A DNA stretch of 32,007 nucleotides from an uncultured Lachnospiraceae bacterium (GTDB taxonomy: Bacteria > Bacillota > Clostridia > Lachnospirales > Lachnospiraceae), in NCBI GenBank assembly GCA_910578795.1, contig CAJTSD010000041.1:1-32007 (forward strand), given 5' to 3'. A program made the position numbers and the translations under genes. Below are positions 7,628-14,880 of this stretch, one piece after another. The stretch's first letter is position 1, and each line of letters begins with the position of its first letter. A model generated the notes under the pieces. The model made no database searches. It saw nothing but the letters and a program-made list of their open reading frames with translations, and was not told the origin of the DNA.

Positions 7628-7699
7628 TTTTATGATTCACTGCTCTTTTTCTATAAAATGAATGCCTTTATAATATGGCATATCATTTCATTTTAAATT

Positions 7700-7727
7700 A
7701 TATCGGTTGAAATAAATACGTTCTTTA
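7700..7727 (-). promoter_or_regulatory. Sigma-28 (SigD)-type promoter of the DUF6033-like gene
   Basis: Minus strand TAAA (7724-7727), a 16-base spacer, then ACCGATAT (7700-7707), followed by AATTT. It has the same spacing and the same -10 element as 3083-3110. Confidence 0.7.
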
Positions 7728-7772
7728 CACAAACTGCACCAATCGACCATAAAATATTTCCTGCACAGGTTC

Positions 7773-8675
7773 CTATACCATGCAGTCAATATGTCCCCCT
7801 TCTGTCACCACCATCTCAGGCGGTGGCGCCGCTTCAACCGGAATCTCCACTCCGCCAAGCTCAAGCGATGCACCCTGCGTGTCCGCCATCGCATTTGCAT
7901 AGGCGCTCGCAACGCTGGAGCTTGCCTCCTTTTCTTTTTGGAGCTTGTTAAAGATTGCCTTTAAGTATTTCATGTCCGCCTCAAGAATGTCCTTTTGCTC
8001 CTCGCTGCGGTGCTTCTTTTTCATTGCCTCTAAATCTTCCGGATCCATATCAGTGGAAAAAGAAGCACCCAGCTCTTCCATAAGCTCATTTAACCCGCTC
8101 TCCTCCAAGGTTTCCTGAACCATCTGCTGCATCTCCTCCTGCATTGCCTTCATCGCTTCACGCTCTAATTCCCGCTGCAAATCGCGCAGAATCTCCGCTT
8201 CGCTCTCCTGCGTGTCCACACCATCCGAGGTTCCCTGCGTCTTTGTATCCTCCAAAAACTCCTCCTCGAGCTTTTCTTCCATTTTCTCCTGATCGCCCGC
8301 GCACGGTCCGCCTGTCTTTGCCGACTCCTCTTCCTGAAGATGCTTGAGCTTTTTCTTGGCGACACGCATAATCTTCGTCGCATGGATGATTGCATGTTCC
8401 AAATCGTAACGGTCAATTCCGTAATCGTACATCTGCCGCTTTAACTGTGCAACCTTGGCACGCGCGCCCGTCAATGCCATGCGCGCACTTCCCGATGTCT
8501 TGCACTTTAGAATCCGCGCTGAAATCTGACGCATATTGTAGTTAATACGCTTGGACGGTTTTTTATTTGCGTTACTTCTGCTTGTGGAAACACGTCCGAC
8601 CGTCTTTCCGTTTTTATCCTTTATTTCCCTCGAATATCTGTTTGCAACCGTAACTCCGATTAATCCTCCTATCAT
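7773..8675 (-). CDS. Uncharacterised charged coiled-coil protein
   Basis: A 300-residue protein of unknown function. After a short Gly/Val-rich start (MIGGLIGVTVANRYS) comes a basic section with SREIKDKNGKTVGRVSTSRS and KRINYNMRQISARIL. A conserved-looking helical part follows (ARMALTGARAKVAQLKRQMY, then YDLEHAIIHATKIMRVAKKK, about residues 65-112). The rest is a long Glu-rich coiled coil (about 115-245) and an Ala/Pro tail ending GGHIDCMV. It has no signal peptide or clear membrane helix. The ATG has AAGGAGG at a spacing of ten bases. It lies 70 bases after the preceding gene and 97 bases after its own stop the sigma-28 promoter of the DUF6033-like gene begins upstream. I infer a shared process with its two neighbours. 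Confidence 0.75.
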   Translation of the reverse strand: MIGGLIGVTVANRYSREIKDKNGKTVGRVSTSRSNANKKPSKRINYNMRQISARILKCKTSGSARMALTGARAKVAQLKRQMYDYGIDRYDLEHAIIHATKIMRVAKKKLKHLQEEESAKTGGPCAGDQEKMEEKLEEEFLEDTKTQGTSDGVDTQESEAEILRDLQRELEREAMKAMQEEMQQMVQETLEESGLNELMEELGASFSTDMDPEDLEAMKKKHRSEEQKDILEADMKYLKAIFNKLQKEKEASSSVASAYANAMADTQGASLELGGVEIPVEAAPPPEMVVTEGGHIDCMV

Positions 8676-8715
8676 ACAAAGGTTCCCTCCTTTTGCCCGC
8701 TCTTTTAGGCATGTA

Positions 8716-8733
8716 TGAAAAATCCGTTTTTCA
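8716..8733 (-). promoter_or_regulatory. Perfect hairpin with a CGGA loop between two coiled-coil genes
   Basis: On the minus strand TGAAAAA-CGGA-TTTTTCA, a 7-base stem with a tetraloop, 40 bases before the start of the gene at 8675. Its loop matches that of the hairpin at 7605-7627. It could be a CsrA-type site or a spacer structure. Confidence 0.35.
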
Positions 8734-8745
8734 CTGTCTTATGTC

Positions 8746-9336
8746 TTATACCTTAATGTCAATTGACGCATATTTTGTTTTCAGATATTCCTCCGTCATC
8801 TCTTCCTGCGCGATGATTTCAGGCTGTACCTGCATGGCATCTGCATTTTCCAAGCCCTCCTCGACCATCTCTTCCTCGGCAATCGCTTCTTCTGTCATCT
8901 CTTCCTCAAGCAAAATTATTTTTTCCATCGTTTCGTCAAGCAGCTCTTCCATCAAGCCGCCCTCGTCCTCCGTACCGAGCGCTTCCTCGATTTTATCACG
9001 TTTTCTCTCTTCGGGTGTCTTTGGCTCGAGTTTCTCTTTCGCCTCTGCAATCTTCTCGCCAAGCTCCCTTGCCTCGTCCATCGTGTGCATCATCTGCTCC
9101 TGATTATACTGCTGTTTTACCGCCGCAATCTGTGCGTCGTAATTATTAAACAGCTCAAGCTTTTGGCTGATTTCCTCAAGGGTTTCGCACTTCATGTTTT
9201 TAAGGTTTGCCTTCTGATTTTCAAAAAAGTCAATCTGCGACTGCGCTTTTTGCTGCCGCTCCTCTTTTTCCTCCGTGCTCTTTAACTTGTTGCCACGCGC
9301 AAACAGCACTGAGCGGCTGTTTAAAGAAATATTCAT
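8746..9336 (-). CDS. Uncharacterised acidic coiled-coil protein
   Basis: A 196-residue protein of unknown function. The polar start MNISLNSRSVLFARGNKLK is followed by a long predicted coiled coil: KAQSQIDFFENQKANLKNMK and then EEISQKLELFNNYDAQIAAV (about 30-70), and a very acidic second half (EEEMTEEAIAEEEMVEEGLE). It ends YLKTKYASIDIKV. It has no signal peptide, membrane helix or cysteine-rich motif. The ATG at 9334-9336 is preferred, with GGAGG seven bases upstream; a GTG directly before it would be too close to the ribosome site. It is the first gene of the trio and follows the M56 gene by 79 bases. A BlaI-like palindrome lies in that gap. Confidence 0.75.
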   Translation of the reverse strand: MNISLNSRSVLFARGNKLKSTEEKEERQQKAQSQIDFFENQKANLKNMKCETLEEISQKLELFNNYDAQIAAVKQQYNQEQMMHTMDEARELGEKIAEAKEKLEPKTPEERKRDKIEEALGTEDEGGLMEELLDETMEKIILLEEEMTEEAIAEEEMVEEGLENADAMQVQPEIIAQEEMTEEYLKTKYASIDIKV

Positions 9337-9362
9337 CACTTCTCCTCCATTTCTTCCATATA

Positions 9363-9376
9363 TTTACAAACGTAAA
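9363..9376. promoter_or_regulatory. Possible second BlaI-type operator
   Basis: TTTACAAACGTAAA is a near-perfect palindrome with the same outline as the site at 11176-11189 (TTTACATCTGTAAA), with three differences. It lies 26 bases upstream of the first coiled-coil gene, where a repressor could act. Confidence 0.4.
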
Positions 9377-9394
9377 TGATTATTGCTTAAGAGA

Positions 9395-9416
9395 AGGCGG
9401 AACAATCGTCCGCCTT
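9395..9416 (-). terminator. Weak hairpin at the end of the M56 gene
   Basis: AGGCGGA/TCCGCCT hairpin that overlaps the stop codon of the M56 gene. CTCTTAAG follows on the minus strand, so it is poor as a U tract. It may be a partial terminator or an mRNA end. Confidence 0.35.
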
Positions 9417-10716
9417 ATAACCATTTTAAAAGAACCTCTGCCATACGGTTTTCTATAGTGTCCGCCGACACATACCATATGTCAGTACTGTCCGACACAT
9501 TCACCATAACAACCTCGCCGCAGCCACCCATTCCGGGAAGCTTCATCACGGAGCCATAGCTAATATAAACATATTCTCCCGCAACGTCCTCCTGCTCCAC
9601 AAACCGCTGAAACGCCTCATTTTGAACGTGCAGCGTCCTGCCCTCCACCCAAAAGGCGTCGCGCACCTCCTGCGTATCGCAGGCAATCAGCCCCAAATCC
9701 TCACCATACACATAAATCTCGTCAAGAATGGTATAGCGCGGATACGAAGTCGCTCCAATCAGCACAAACGCTGCCAGTAGCAAAACCGCTGTTACTGCCG
9801 CGCCAACGCACATCTGCCGCAAAAGCCCTGCGCTGTCCATGCGCCGTTTCCCGATATAGGTAATTCTGCGCTTTAATCTGCGAAAATCGCCTTTCTCCGT
9901 AAAGGACGCCACCACGATATTTTTATTAGAACAAAGCTGTGCAGCCATTCCAAGAAGCACATATCCGTACCCCTGCCGCGTAATGCCCGTCTGTACAATC
10001 GTACACGCGTCGCAGGCAAGCTCAATGTCCTCCCGCAGTAAGCTTTGGCAGACATACACCAGCGGATTGATCCACCACAGAAACGTAAGCAGCTTCATTA
10101 TGGTCAGAAGCACAATATGCCCTGCGCGGATATGCGTCAACTCATGGCTTAAAATCACATTCCTGCTGTCCTCGTCAAGCCTCTCCCATGTCCCCTTTGG
10201 CACGACAACATAGGGCTTTAGGATACCACCCGAAAAAGGGCTTTCCTCTCTGTCAGAGCAGTAAATCCGCACGCGCCTTAGATACCATGCTCCTATTTTA
10301 GACGCCCCTCCCGCAAACGCATTTATGACACGCGTGTCATAAATCTGCGGCATTCGTCCAAGCCGTCTGCGCAATGAAATATTCCTTGCGATAAAGACAG
10401 CCAAAAGAAGAAGCATCACGCCAAAATACACATATCCGTACCATGCCTTGACATACTTGTCAAGATACGCTGTTACATACACAAAATATTTTTGGTAAAA
10501 CAGCCTGCTCATTCCCATAAACGCCGCAGGCAAAAGCAGCAGCCAAAGATAGCAGCTAAGCACCGCGCTCTTTTTTTGCAGTGCTTTTCGCAGGAGCAAA
10601 AGCGCCAGCATCATGCACAGCCCGCAAAGCAGCGTTTTCATGCATTTTTCAAGCCAGTATATGGAAGCAAACCATCCCGTATTGCCAAGTGCCGTCAGAA
10701 TTTTTTCAATTTCCAT
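9415..10716 (-). CDS. M56-family (BlaR1/MecR1-like) membrane metalloprotease sensor
   Basis: A 433-residue integral membrane protease. About three hydrophobic helices come first (about residues 25-45, 55-75 and 95-110). The zinc motif is LSHELTHIRAGH (about 190-201), and REDIELACDAC holds the probable third ligand. A further membrane helix follows (about 305-325), then a C-terminal extracellular domain of about 105 residues. In BlaR1 and MecR1 the ligand-bound sensor activates the protease, which leads to loss of the BlaI repressor. Here the outside domain is short and has no penicillin-binding SxxK motif, so the signal is probably not a beta-lactam. The ATG at 10714-10716 is chosen over a TTG at 10737 that sits inside the ribosome site. 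It overlaps blaI by 11 bases. Confidence 0.88.
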   Translation of the reverse strand: MEIEKILTALGNTGWFASIYWLEKCMKTLLCGLCMMLALLLLRKALQKKSAVLSCYLWLLLLPAAFMGMSRLFYQKYFVYVTAYLDKYVKAWYGYVYFGVMLLLLAVFIARNISLRRRLGRMPQIYDTRVINAFAGGASKIGAWYLRRVRIYCSDREESPFSGGILKPYVVVPKGTWERLDEDSRNVILSHELTHIRAGHIVLLTIMKLLTFLWWINPLVYVCQSLLREDIELACDACTIVQTGITRQGYGYVLLGMAAQLCSNKNIVVASFTEKGDFRRLKRRITYIGKRRMDSAGLLRQMCVGAAVTAVLLLAAFVLIGATSYPRYTILDEIYVYGEDLGLIACDTQEVRDAFWVEGRTLHVQNEAFQRFVEQEDVAGEYVYISYGSVMKLPGMGGCGEVVMVNVSDSTDIWYVSADTIENRMAEVLLKWL

Positions 10717-11110
10717 TGTGCTGATTTTCCTCCTCAAGCATTTCCACTAAGCTTTTGAGTTCCTGCAGCTCCTCCTTTGACAGTTTTGCCGACCGCAAAA
10801 AGCTTGCCACCGCAAGCGATGCATTTCCTTTAAAGTAATTGTTCACAAAGCGCGCGCTCTTTTGGCTTAAACATGCCTCTCTGCTCTTTTTCGGGTAATA
10901 GTGGTAAACCCTTGCATCATGCATATCCACATCATAGGCAATCACGTCTTTGCCAAGAAGCCTGTTAATCATCACGCGGATTGTATTTTTGTTTACGTCC
11001 AAAGTCCCCTTTAGCGCGTCGATAATCTCCGTCGCTGTCATGGCAGTGTCATGCTCCCACAAGACCTCCATAATCAGCCACTCGTTCTCACTGGGTGTCA
11101 GTTCTCCCAC
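10706..11110 (-). CDS. BlaI/MecI/CopY-family repressor
   Basis: A 134-residue winged-helix repressor. LTPSENEWLIMEVLWEHDTA (about 4-23) is the family signature, followed by TATEIIDALKG and KNTIRVMINRLLGKDVIAYD as recognition helix and wing, and a C-terminal dimerisation part. It should repress its own operon until the partner M56 protease signals. In staphylococcal BlaI the cleaved bond is Asn-Phe; the aligned position here looks like Ser-Phe (ASFLRS), so cleavage may differ. The GTG start has AAGGAGG at a spacing of six bases. Its probable operator is 66 bases upstream, at 11176-11189. Confidence 0.9.
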   Translation of the reverse strand: MGELTPSENEWLIMEVLWEHDTAMTATEIIDALKGTLDVNKNTIRVMINRLLGKDVIAYDVDMHDARVYHYYPKKSREACLSQKSARFVNNYFKGNASLAVASFLRSAKLSKEELQELKSLVEMLEEENQHNGN

Positions 11111-11168
11111 GCCGTTCCTCCTTCTACCGTTTTCAGCCTTTTTCTGTCGGAAAACTTCTTCATATTTT

Positions 11169-11196
11169 ATATCGGTTTACATCTGTAAATAATTAA
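11169..11196 (-). promoter_or_regulatory. Sigma-28-like promoter of blaI, near match
   Basis: ACCGATAT (11169-11176) on the minus strand is followed by AAAATATG. The -35 position at 16-base spacing reads TTAA (11193-11196), one base from TAAA. No good TTGACA/TATAAT pair fits. The spacer contains the BlaI operator. Confidence 0.45.
11176..11189. promoter_or_regulatory. BlaI operator
   Basis: A palindrome TTTACA-TC-TGTAAA, which contains the TACA-N2-TGTA core known for BlaI/MecI operators. It is 66 bases upstream of blaI, between the -35 and -10 positions of the promoter, as expected for autorepression. Confidence 0.7.
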
Positions 11197-11269
11197 CCGC
11201 TTGTTTTGGAAAATTTCTCTCTTTAGAACGCGTCCTTTGCGTTCTTCCAGTATGAAACTTTTTCACACT

Positions 11270-12502
11270 TCACACTTTGACCGCGCCGACCGCCCGAATA
11301 TTCATCGGATAAACGTTATCTCTTCCGACATACGCTGCAATATGGTTTACATAATTATCCGTTTCTGCAATCGGAACAAGACACGCAATCACTCCCGCGA
11401 AGCCTCCGCCATGTACACGGCAGACGCCGTCGCCGATTTGATTTAAGAATAACTGTGTCAGCGCAAGCGTGAGTGTAATCTTCTGCTCCTCGCAGTTTTG
11501 CAGCGAATAGCAGTTTTGCAAAAGCTCCCATGACGACGTGCCCGACTCCTGTATCAGGCGCAGGATTTTTGCCGTATCGTCCTGTGCAATCGCGTCCGCC
11601 AATTCGCCGACGCGCCTGTCCTCCTCAAAGAAATGGATTGCACGAAGCACTGCCCTGTCGTTTGGAATTTTGTCCACATTTGCCAAAAGCGCCTCCAAAT
11701 TTGTTTCGCAAAGACGCTCTGCGCCAATCACCTTTGCCGCCGCCTTCATTTCGTTTGGAATGCTCGAATACTCATCGCTTAAATCCGCATGTCCCTTACC
11801 CGTATTGACAATGACAAGACGGTATCCCTTGCTTTGGAAGGAAAAGTCAAGCGGCTTATACTCCGGCTGGTTGCCGTTTGCAAAGCTGAACAGGACCGGA
11901 CCGCCGACCGCACATGCCATTTGGTCCATCATGCCCGATGCCTTGTTCCAAAAAACGTTCTCGGAATACTGTCCAATCCTTGCGTAATCCGACACGCTCA
12001 TTTTTCCGTCGTTAAACAAATAATTTACAATCGTGCAGACCAGCATCTCAAACGACGCCGAAGAGCTGACACCTGCCGCCGCAATCACGTTTGTCGACAC
12101 ATACGCATCAAAGCCACCCGTCTCAAAACCGAACTTTTTTGCCGCTTCCATCATGCCCGCAACAAGCGACGGCGTGCCGACAACCTTGGGAATGCTGTCC
12201 AAATTTGTGAGATCGACCACAATTTCTTCTGCATAGCCTTCACTTGTAATATGTATGACACTCGTGTCATTTTTTGCCGCCGCACCAATCGTATCAAGGT
12301 CAATACTGCCCGCAATCACCCTGCCGCCATTGTGGTCGGTGTGGTTTCCGATAATCTCCGTACGCCCCGGTGACGTAAAAAATGCTGCTTCATCGTGACC
12401 ATAAATTTTTTTGAAATTGTCCGCAAGCGCGCGAAAACGCCCTGCGCTCTTTGTGCTTTCGCCGTAAATGGATTCCAGTCTTTCACTGTTTGGGATATTC
12501 AT
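11270..12502 (-). CDS. galK: Galactokinase
   Basis: A 410-residue galactokinase of the GHMP kinase superfamily; it phosphorylates alpha-D-galactose at C1 in the Leloir pathway. FTSPGRTEIIGNHTDHNGG (about 42-60) is the galactokinase signature. VIAAAGVSSSASFEMLV (about 139-155) is the GHMP ATP-binding loop, MMDQMACAVGG (about 192-202) is a further conserved block, and VCRVHGGGFAGVIACLV (about 362-378) is the C-terminal GHMP motif. The length fits. The ATG has AAGGAGG at a spacing of eight bases. No galT or galE adjoins it. It has its own promoter (12600-12628) and a leader of about 90 bases that carries an element shared with the FlxA-like gene. Confidence 0.96.
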   Translation of the reverse strand: MNIPNSERLESIYGESTKSAGRFRALADNFKKIYGHDEAAFFTSPGRTEIIGNHTDHNGGRVIAGSIDLDTIGAAAKNDTSVIHITSEGYAEEIVVDLTNLDSIPKVVGTPSLVAGMMEAAKKFGFETGGFDAYVSTNVIAAAGVSSSASFEMLVCTIVNYLFNDGKMSVSDYARIGQYSENVFWNKASGMMDQMACAVGGPVLFSFANGNQPEYKPLDFSFQSKGYRLVIVNTGKGHADLSDEYSSIPNEMKAAAKVIGAERLCETNLEALLANVDKIPNDRAVLRAIHFFEEDRRVGELADAIAQDDTAKILRLIQESGTSSWELLQNCYSLQNCEEQKITLTLALTQLFLNQIGDGVCRVHGGGFAGVIACLVPIAETDNYVNHIAAYVGRDNVYPMNIRAVGAVKV

Positions 12503-12510
12503 TGTTAATT

Positions 12511-12572
12511 CCTCCTTATTTTCCGAAGGAAAAATGCGACCGCTCTTGTGGGAGCAGAGGAATTTTCCTCCT
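12511..12572 (-). repeat. Leader element shared with the FlxA-like gene, copy 1
   Basis: Plus-strand TTTTCCGAAGGAAAAATGCGAC (12519-12540, 22 bases; the first 20 or so are quoted as two halves TTTTCCGAAGG and AAAAATGCGAC) and GGAGCAGAGG (12551-12560) recur at 19815-19836 and 19858-19867. On the minus strand this gives a TTTTCC/GGAAAA hairpin that ends directly before the AAGGAGG ribosome site. It begins about 20 bases after the predicted start of transcription. It may be a cis-acting RNA element or a dispersed repeat. Confidence 0.55.
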
Positions 12573-12599
12573 TATTTTTCGCATATACTGTTATTTCCC

Positions 12600-12628
12600 A
12601 TTATACACACGCGCAGGCGATTTGGCAA
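12600..12628 (-). promoter_or_regulatory. galK: Sigma-A-type promoter of galK
   Basis: Minus strand TTGCCA (12623-12628), a 17-base spacer, then a perfect TATAAT (12600-12605). Confidence 0.75.
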
Positions 12629-12717
12629 TGTGAACAAACACCCTGTTTTGCAACCTTATTAAAATTGCGTCATGAATGATTAAAAATGCACGAAAGTCTG
12701 ACAATGGAATGGACTTA

Positions 12718-13545
12718 TCAAACCATATCCAATGCCTCTTCACGGCTAAGTCCGCATTCTTTCACTAACTCTTCAACAATCTGCTCATCCATAAGACCGT
12801 TTTTGCGCAGAATATTTATCATTTTTTTAATGCCATCCTTCTGCCCCTGATAATATACATAATTATCCTCCGCGCGTCTGTCCCGTTTTGCCTTGAGCTT
12901 CATCTCATGCTCATAGAGCAGCCTGTCCGTTAAGCTGATTTCCTTAAGTTCTTTAATTGCTTCCAAAATCCCTAAATTCTTCGTCCCTGATTTCAGCATA
13001 TCCAACTCCTCCTCCGTCTCCGCGTTAAACAGACTGTGCCACTCGTCAAGCGGGCTTGGCTGTTCCCTGCGCGGTTTCTTTTTCAACTCTATTGTATGTA
13101 GCTCCAACACATCTGTATACAGGTTCCCACGCGGATCACGCAGCATATATACATTGTGGTAATCAGCGCTTACACAACCTTCCAGTGCAAAGTCCAAAAT
13201 CGTTATGATAATGCATCTTTTCGCCTTTTCATAGTCCTCGCCCCGTCTCAAATCCGCGGTAAACATTTTCGCCAAGTAAAAAACCGACCGCTTTTTCCAG
13301 TTCTGTTTCTGCTTCAACTGTATCTCAATATTAATTTTCGCATCATCATTCAACTCAAGCTATATGTCCAAAATCCCCAGTTTCTGCTTTTTATAGCGTT
13401 TCCACAAAAACGGGTTCATAATCCGCACGGACTTGATGTTTTTGAGCGGAATATGCAACACATCGCTGATAAAGTGCTTTCGGACAGTTTCATTTTCCAT
13501 GATTTCTTTTATACAGAAATCATACTTCAGTGGTATTACTTTCAT
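12718..13545 (-). pseudogene. Rpn-family (PD-(D/E)XK) recombination-promoting nuclease, split by an amber codon
   Basis: One gene of about 275 codons is interrupted at 13360-13362 by an in-frame TAG. The first part (ATG at 13545, AGGAG eight bases upstream) reads MKVIPLKYDFCIKEIMENET to QKLGILDI, which is typical of the N-terminus of the Rpn/PD-(D/E)XK transposase-like family. The second part continues in the same frame with LELNDDAKINIEIQLKQKQN, then the family's helical C-terminal region with YYQGQKDGIKKMINILRKNG. The stop falls between the catalytic Asp of GILDI and the Glu-x-Gln of NIEIQ, so neither fragment should be active. No frameshift is seen, so one base change could restore it. Rpn proteins are repeat-associated nucleases linked to recombination and phage defence. 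Confidence 0.8.
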
Positions 13546-13855
13546 TATAACTTCTCCTTTTGCCTGTTTCAATTGATTTTCTTTGGAATGTAAATAAATT
13601 TTGTGTGAATTTACGGCGATACGCCATGAAACCGAGTAGGGAGGATTTCTTCCCTACTCGCGTGCCGAACATCCGTCAGCGAACCGATTTATCGGTTTGA
13701 TGACATATTTCATTTGGATATCCGTGTGCATCAATAAACCGGAATGATTTCCGATAACCATATAGAATAATTACATTTTAAGAGTATAACATACTTGAAT
13801 TATGTAAACAAGAACTGTTTCATTTCATATCAAAAACGAATATTTTAGCGCTAAT
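13546..13855. other. Intergenic stretch with small palindromes
   Basis: No gene is seen. It holds the repeat at 13633-13660, a small hairpin AACCGA/TCGGTT near 13681-13696 and, just before the stop of the next gene, the palindrome TTAGCGCTAA (13845-13854). I see no convincing terminator for the AspA-like gene that ends at 13856. Confidence 0.5.
13633..13660. repeat. Perfect hairpin of a dispersed repeat, copy 2
   Basis: CGAGTAGGGA (13633-13642) pairs with TCCCTACTCG (13651-13660). The sequence resembles the repeat around 6379-6404. Confidence 0.45.
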
Positions 13856-14800
13856 TTATTTCCTCGCAGAAAAACACACAAGCTTCACTGCCGCCGTGTC
13901 CGCATAAATTAGCGGTGCCTTATGCTGAAAAAACACCGTGCCGTCCGCCGGCGCCCGAAGCTCCTCCAATACGGTTCCCTCAAAAGGATTGGTAATCACG
14001 GCAAGAAGCTGCCCCTCGCTTACTTCCTCCCCGATTCCAGCCCTGTTTTCATAAATGCCTGCCTCCTTACATCTTACGGACAGCAGATTATCGTCGCACA
14101 ATACCTGCGATTGATAATGATACCCGCCGTTCACCGCGCTGCGTACAATCCCCTCCTCATGCAAAAGCCGCTCAATCGCCTTCACCGCGTCCGCCGCGCT
14201 TTTGCGATCAATTTCGTCCGTATCCGTCGTATAAATACTAAACGCACGCGTCTCCCAAATCTGCCAGTTATAATTCAGCGTCGTTGTGTCAAACGGGCGC
14301 GTGTTGCGCGTCACCACATACGGAAAAGCAAATTTTTTCGCCGTTTCAATATCCTCAAAGCCCGTCTGCATCATACGGATATGCGGCAGAAACCGCCCCG
14401 GCATATAGTTGGAGGCAAACTGGATCCCGATATCGTATTCTTTAATTGCCGAAAATACCCCCGCGGCAATACGCTGCGTCGTCTCCCCCATATCATAGCC
14501 CGGAAACATACGGTTGATGTCGGTATTGTCGGTAGACCAAAACCGCTTTCCGATATTCATGGAATACAAATTGACACAGGGTATGACAAGAATGCTTTTT
14601 CCCGCCATAATCTCCTGCCGCGCCTCAAGCTGCTTTAAGCGCTCAATCAGCCTGCTGCACACAAACATCTGCTGCACCTCGTTTCCGCGCATACTGCCGA
14701 CCACACACACGGATTTTTCGCCTGTGCCAAATTCATAGCCCACTACCTGCATGGGTTCCCGATACAGTGCGTTTAATTCATAGATGATTTTCTTTTCCAA
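13856..14800 (-). CDS. AspA/AstE-type M14-like protein without its metal-binding residues
   Basis: A 314-residue relative of the succinylglutamate desuccinylase/aspartoacylase family. It keeps the fold signature DNTDINRMFPG (about 91-101) and the C-terminal barrel-like domain with VITNPFEGTVLEELRAPADG. The zinc site is lost: the usual G-x-H-G-x-E reads GSMRGNE (Arg38 for His, Glu41 kept), the second histidine site (DIHAS in the neighbour) reads GIQFAS (Gln127), and the catalytic Glu-Ala-Gly is absent. It should not hydrolyse amides by the normal mechanism; a structural or regulatory partner of the protein at 14881 is likely. The TTG start at 14798-14800 has GGGGG six bases upstream; an ATG at 14875 would read through a repeat element. 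Confidence 0.75.
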   Translation of the reverse strand: MEKKIIYELNALYREPMQVVGYEFGTGEKSVCVVGSMRGNEVQQMFVCSRLIERLKQLEARQEIMAGKSILVIPCVNLYSMNIGKRFWSTDNTDINRMFPGYDMGETTQRIAAGVFSAIKEYDIGIQFASNYMPGRFLPHIRMMQTGFEDIETAKKFAFPYVVTRNTRPFDTTTLNYNWQIWETRAFSIYTTDTDEIDRKSAADAVKAIERLLHEEGIVRSAVNGGYHYQSQVLCDDNLLSVRCKEAGIYENRAGIGEEVSEGQLLAVITNPFEGTVLEELRAPADGTVFFQHKAPLIYADTAAVKLVCFSARK

Positions 14801-14826
14801 AATATTCCCCCATTCTTGATGCACCT

Positions 14827-14877
14827 GCGAATTTGGGCGCAAGCACAAATTTGCCCTGTGAAAATTTATTTTCACAG
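14827..14877. repeat. Two-hairpin element, copy A
   Basis: GCGAATTTGGGC/GCACAAATTTGC (14827-14838, 14843-14854) is the conserved hairpin. CTGTGAAAAT/ATTTTCACAG (14856-14865, 14868-14877) is the variable one. It lies between the two AspA-like genes. Confidence 0.65.
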
Positions 14878-14880
14878 TTT

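Noticed and set aside
11225..11245. Terminator after galK (AGAACGC/GCGTTCT hairpin)
   Set aside because: No U tract follows on the minus strand, so it is left out as a terminator.
12503..12600. Known riboswitch in the galK or FlxA-like leader
   Set aside because: I could not match it to c-di-GMP, fluoride, guanidine, preQ1 or glutamine riboswitch consensus sequences.
13360..13362. Recoding of the TAG in the Rpn gene (for example pyrrolysine)
   Set aside because: No pyl genes or recoding signal are seen and the family has an ordinary residue here; a nonsense mutation is simpler.
13681..13700. Sigma-28 promoter from ACCGATAA with CAAA at a 16-base spacing
   Set aside because: The -35 element deviates, the -10 is part of a small hairpin, and the only gene downstream is the Rpn pseudogene, which starts about 140 bases away.
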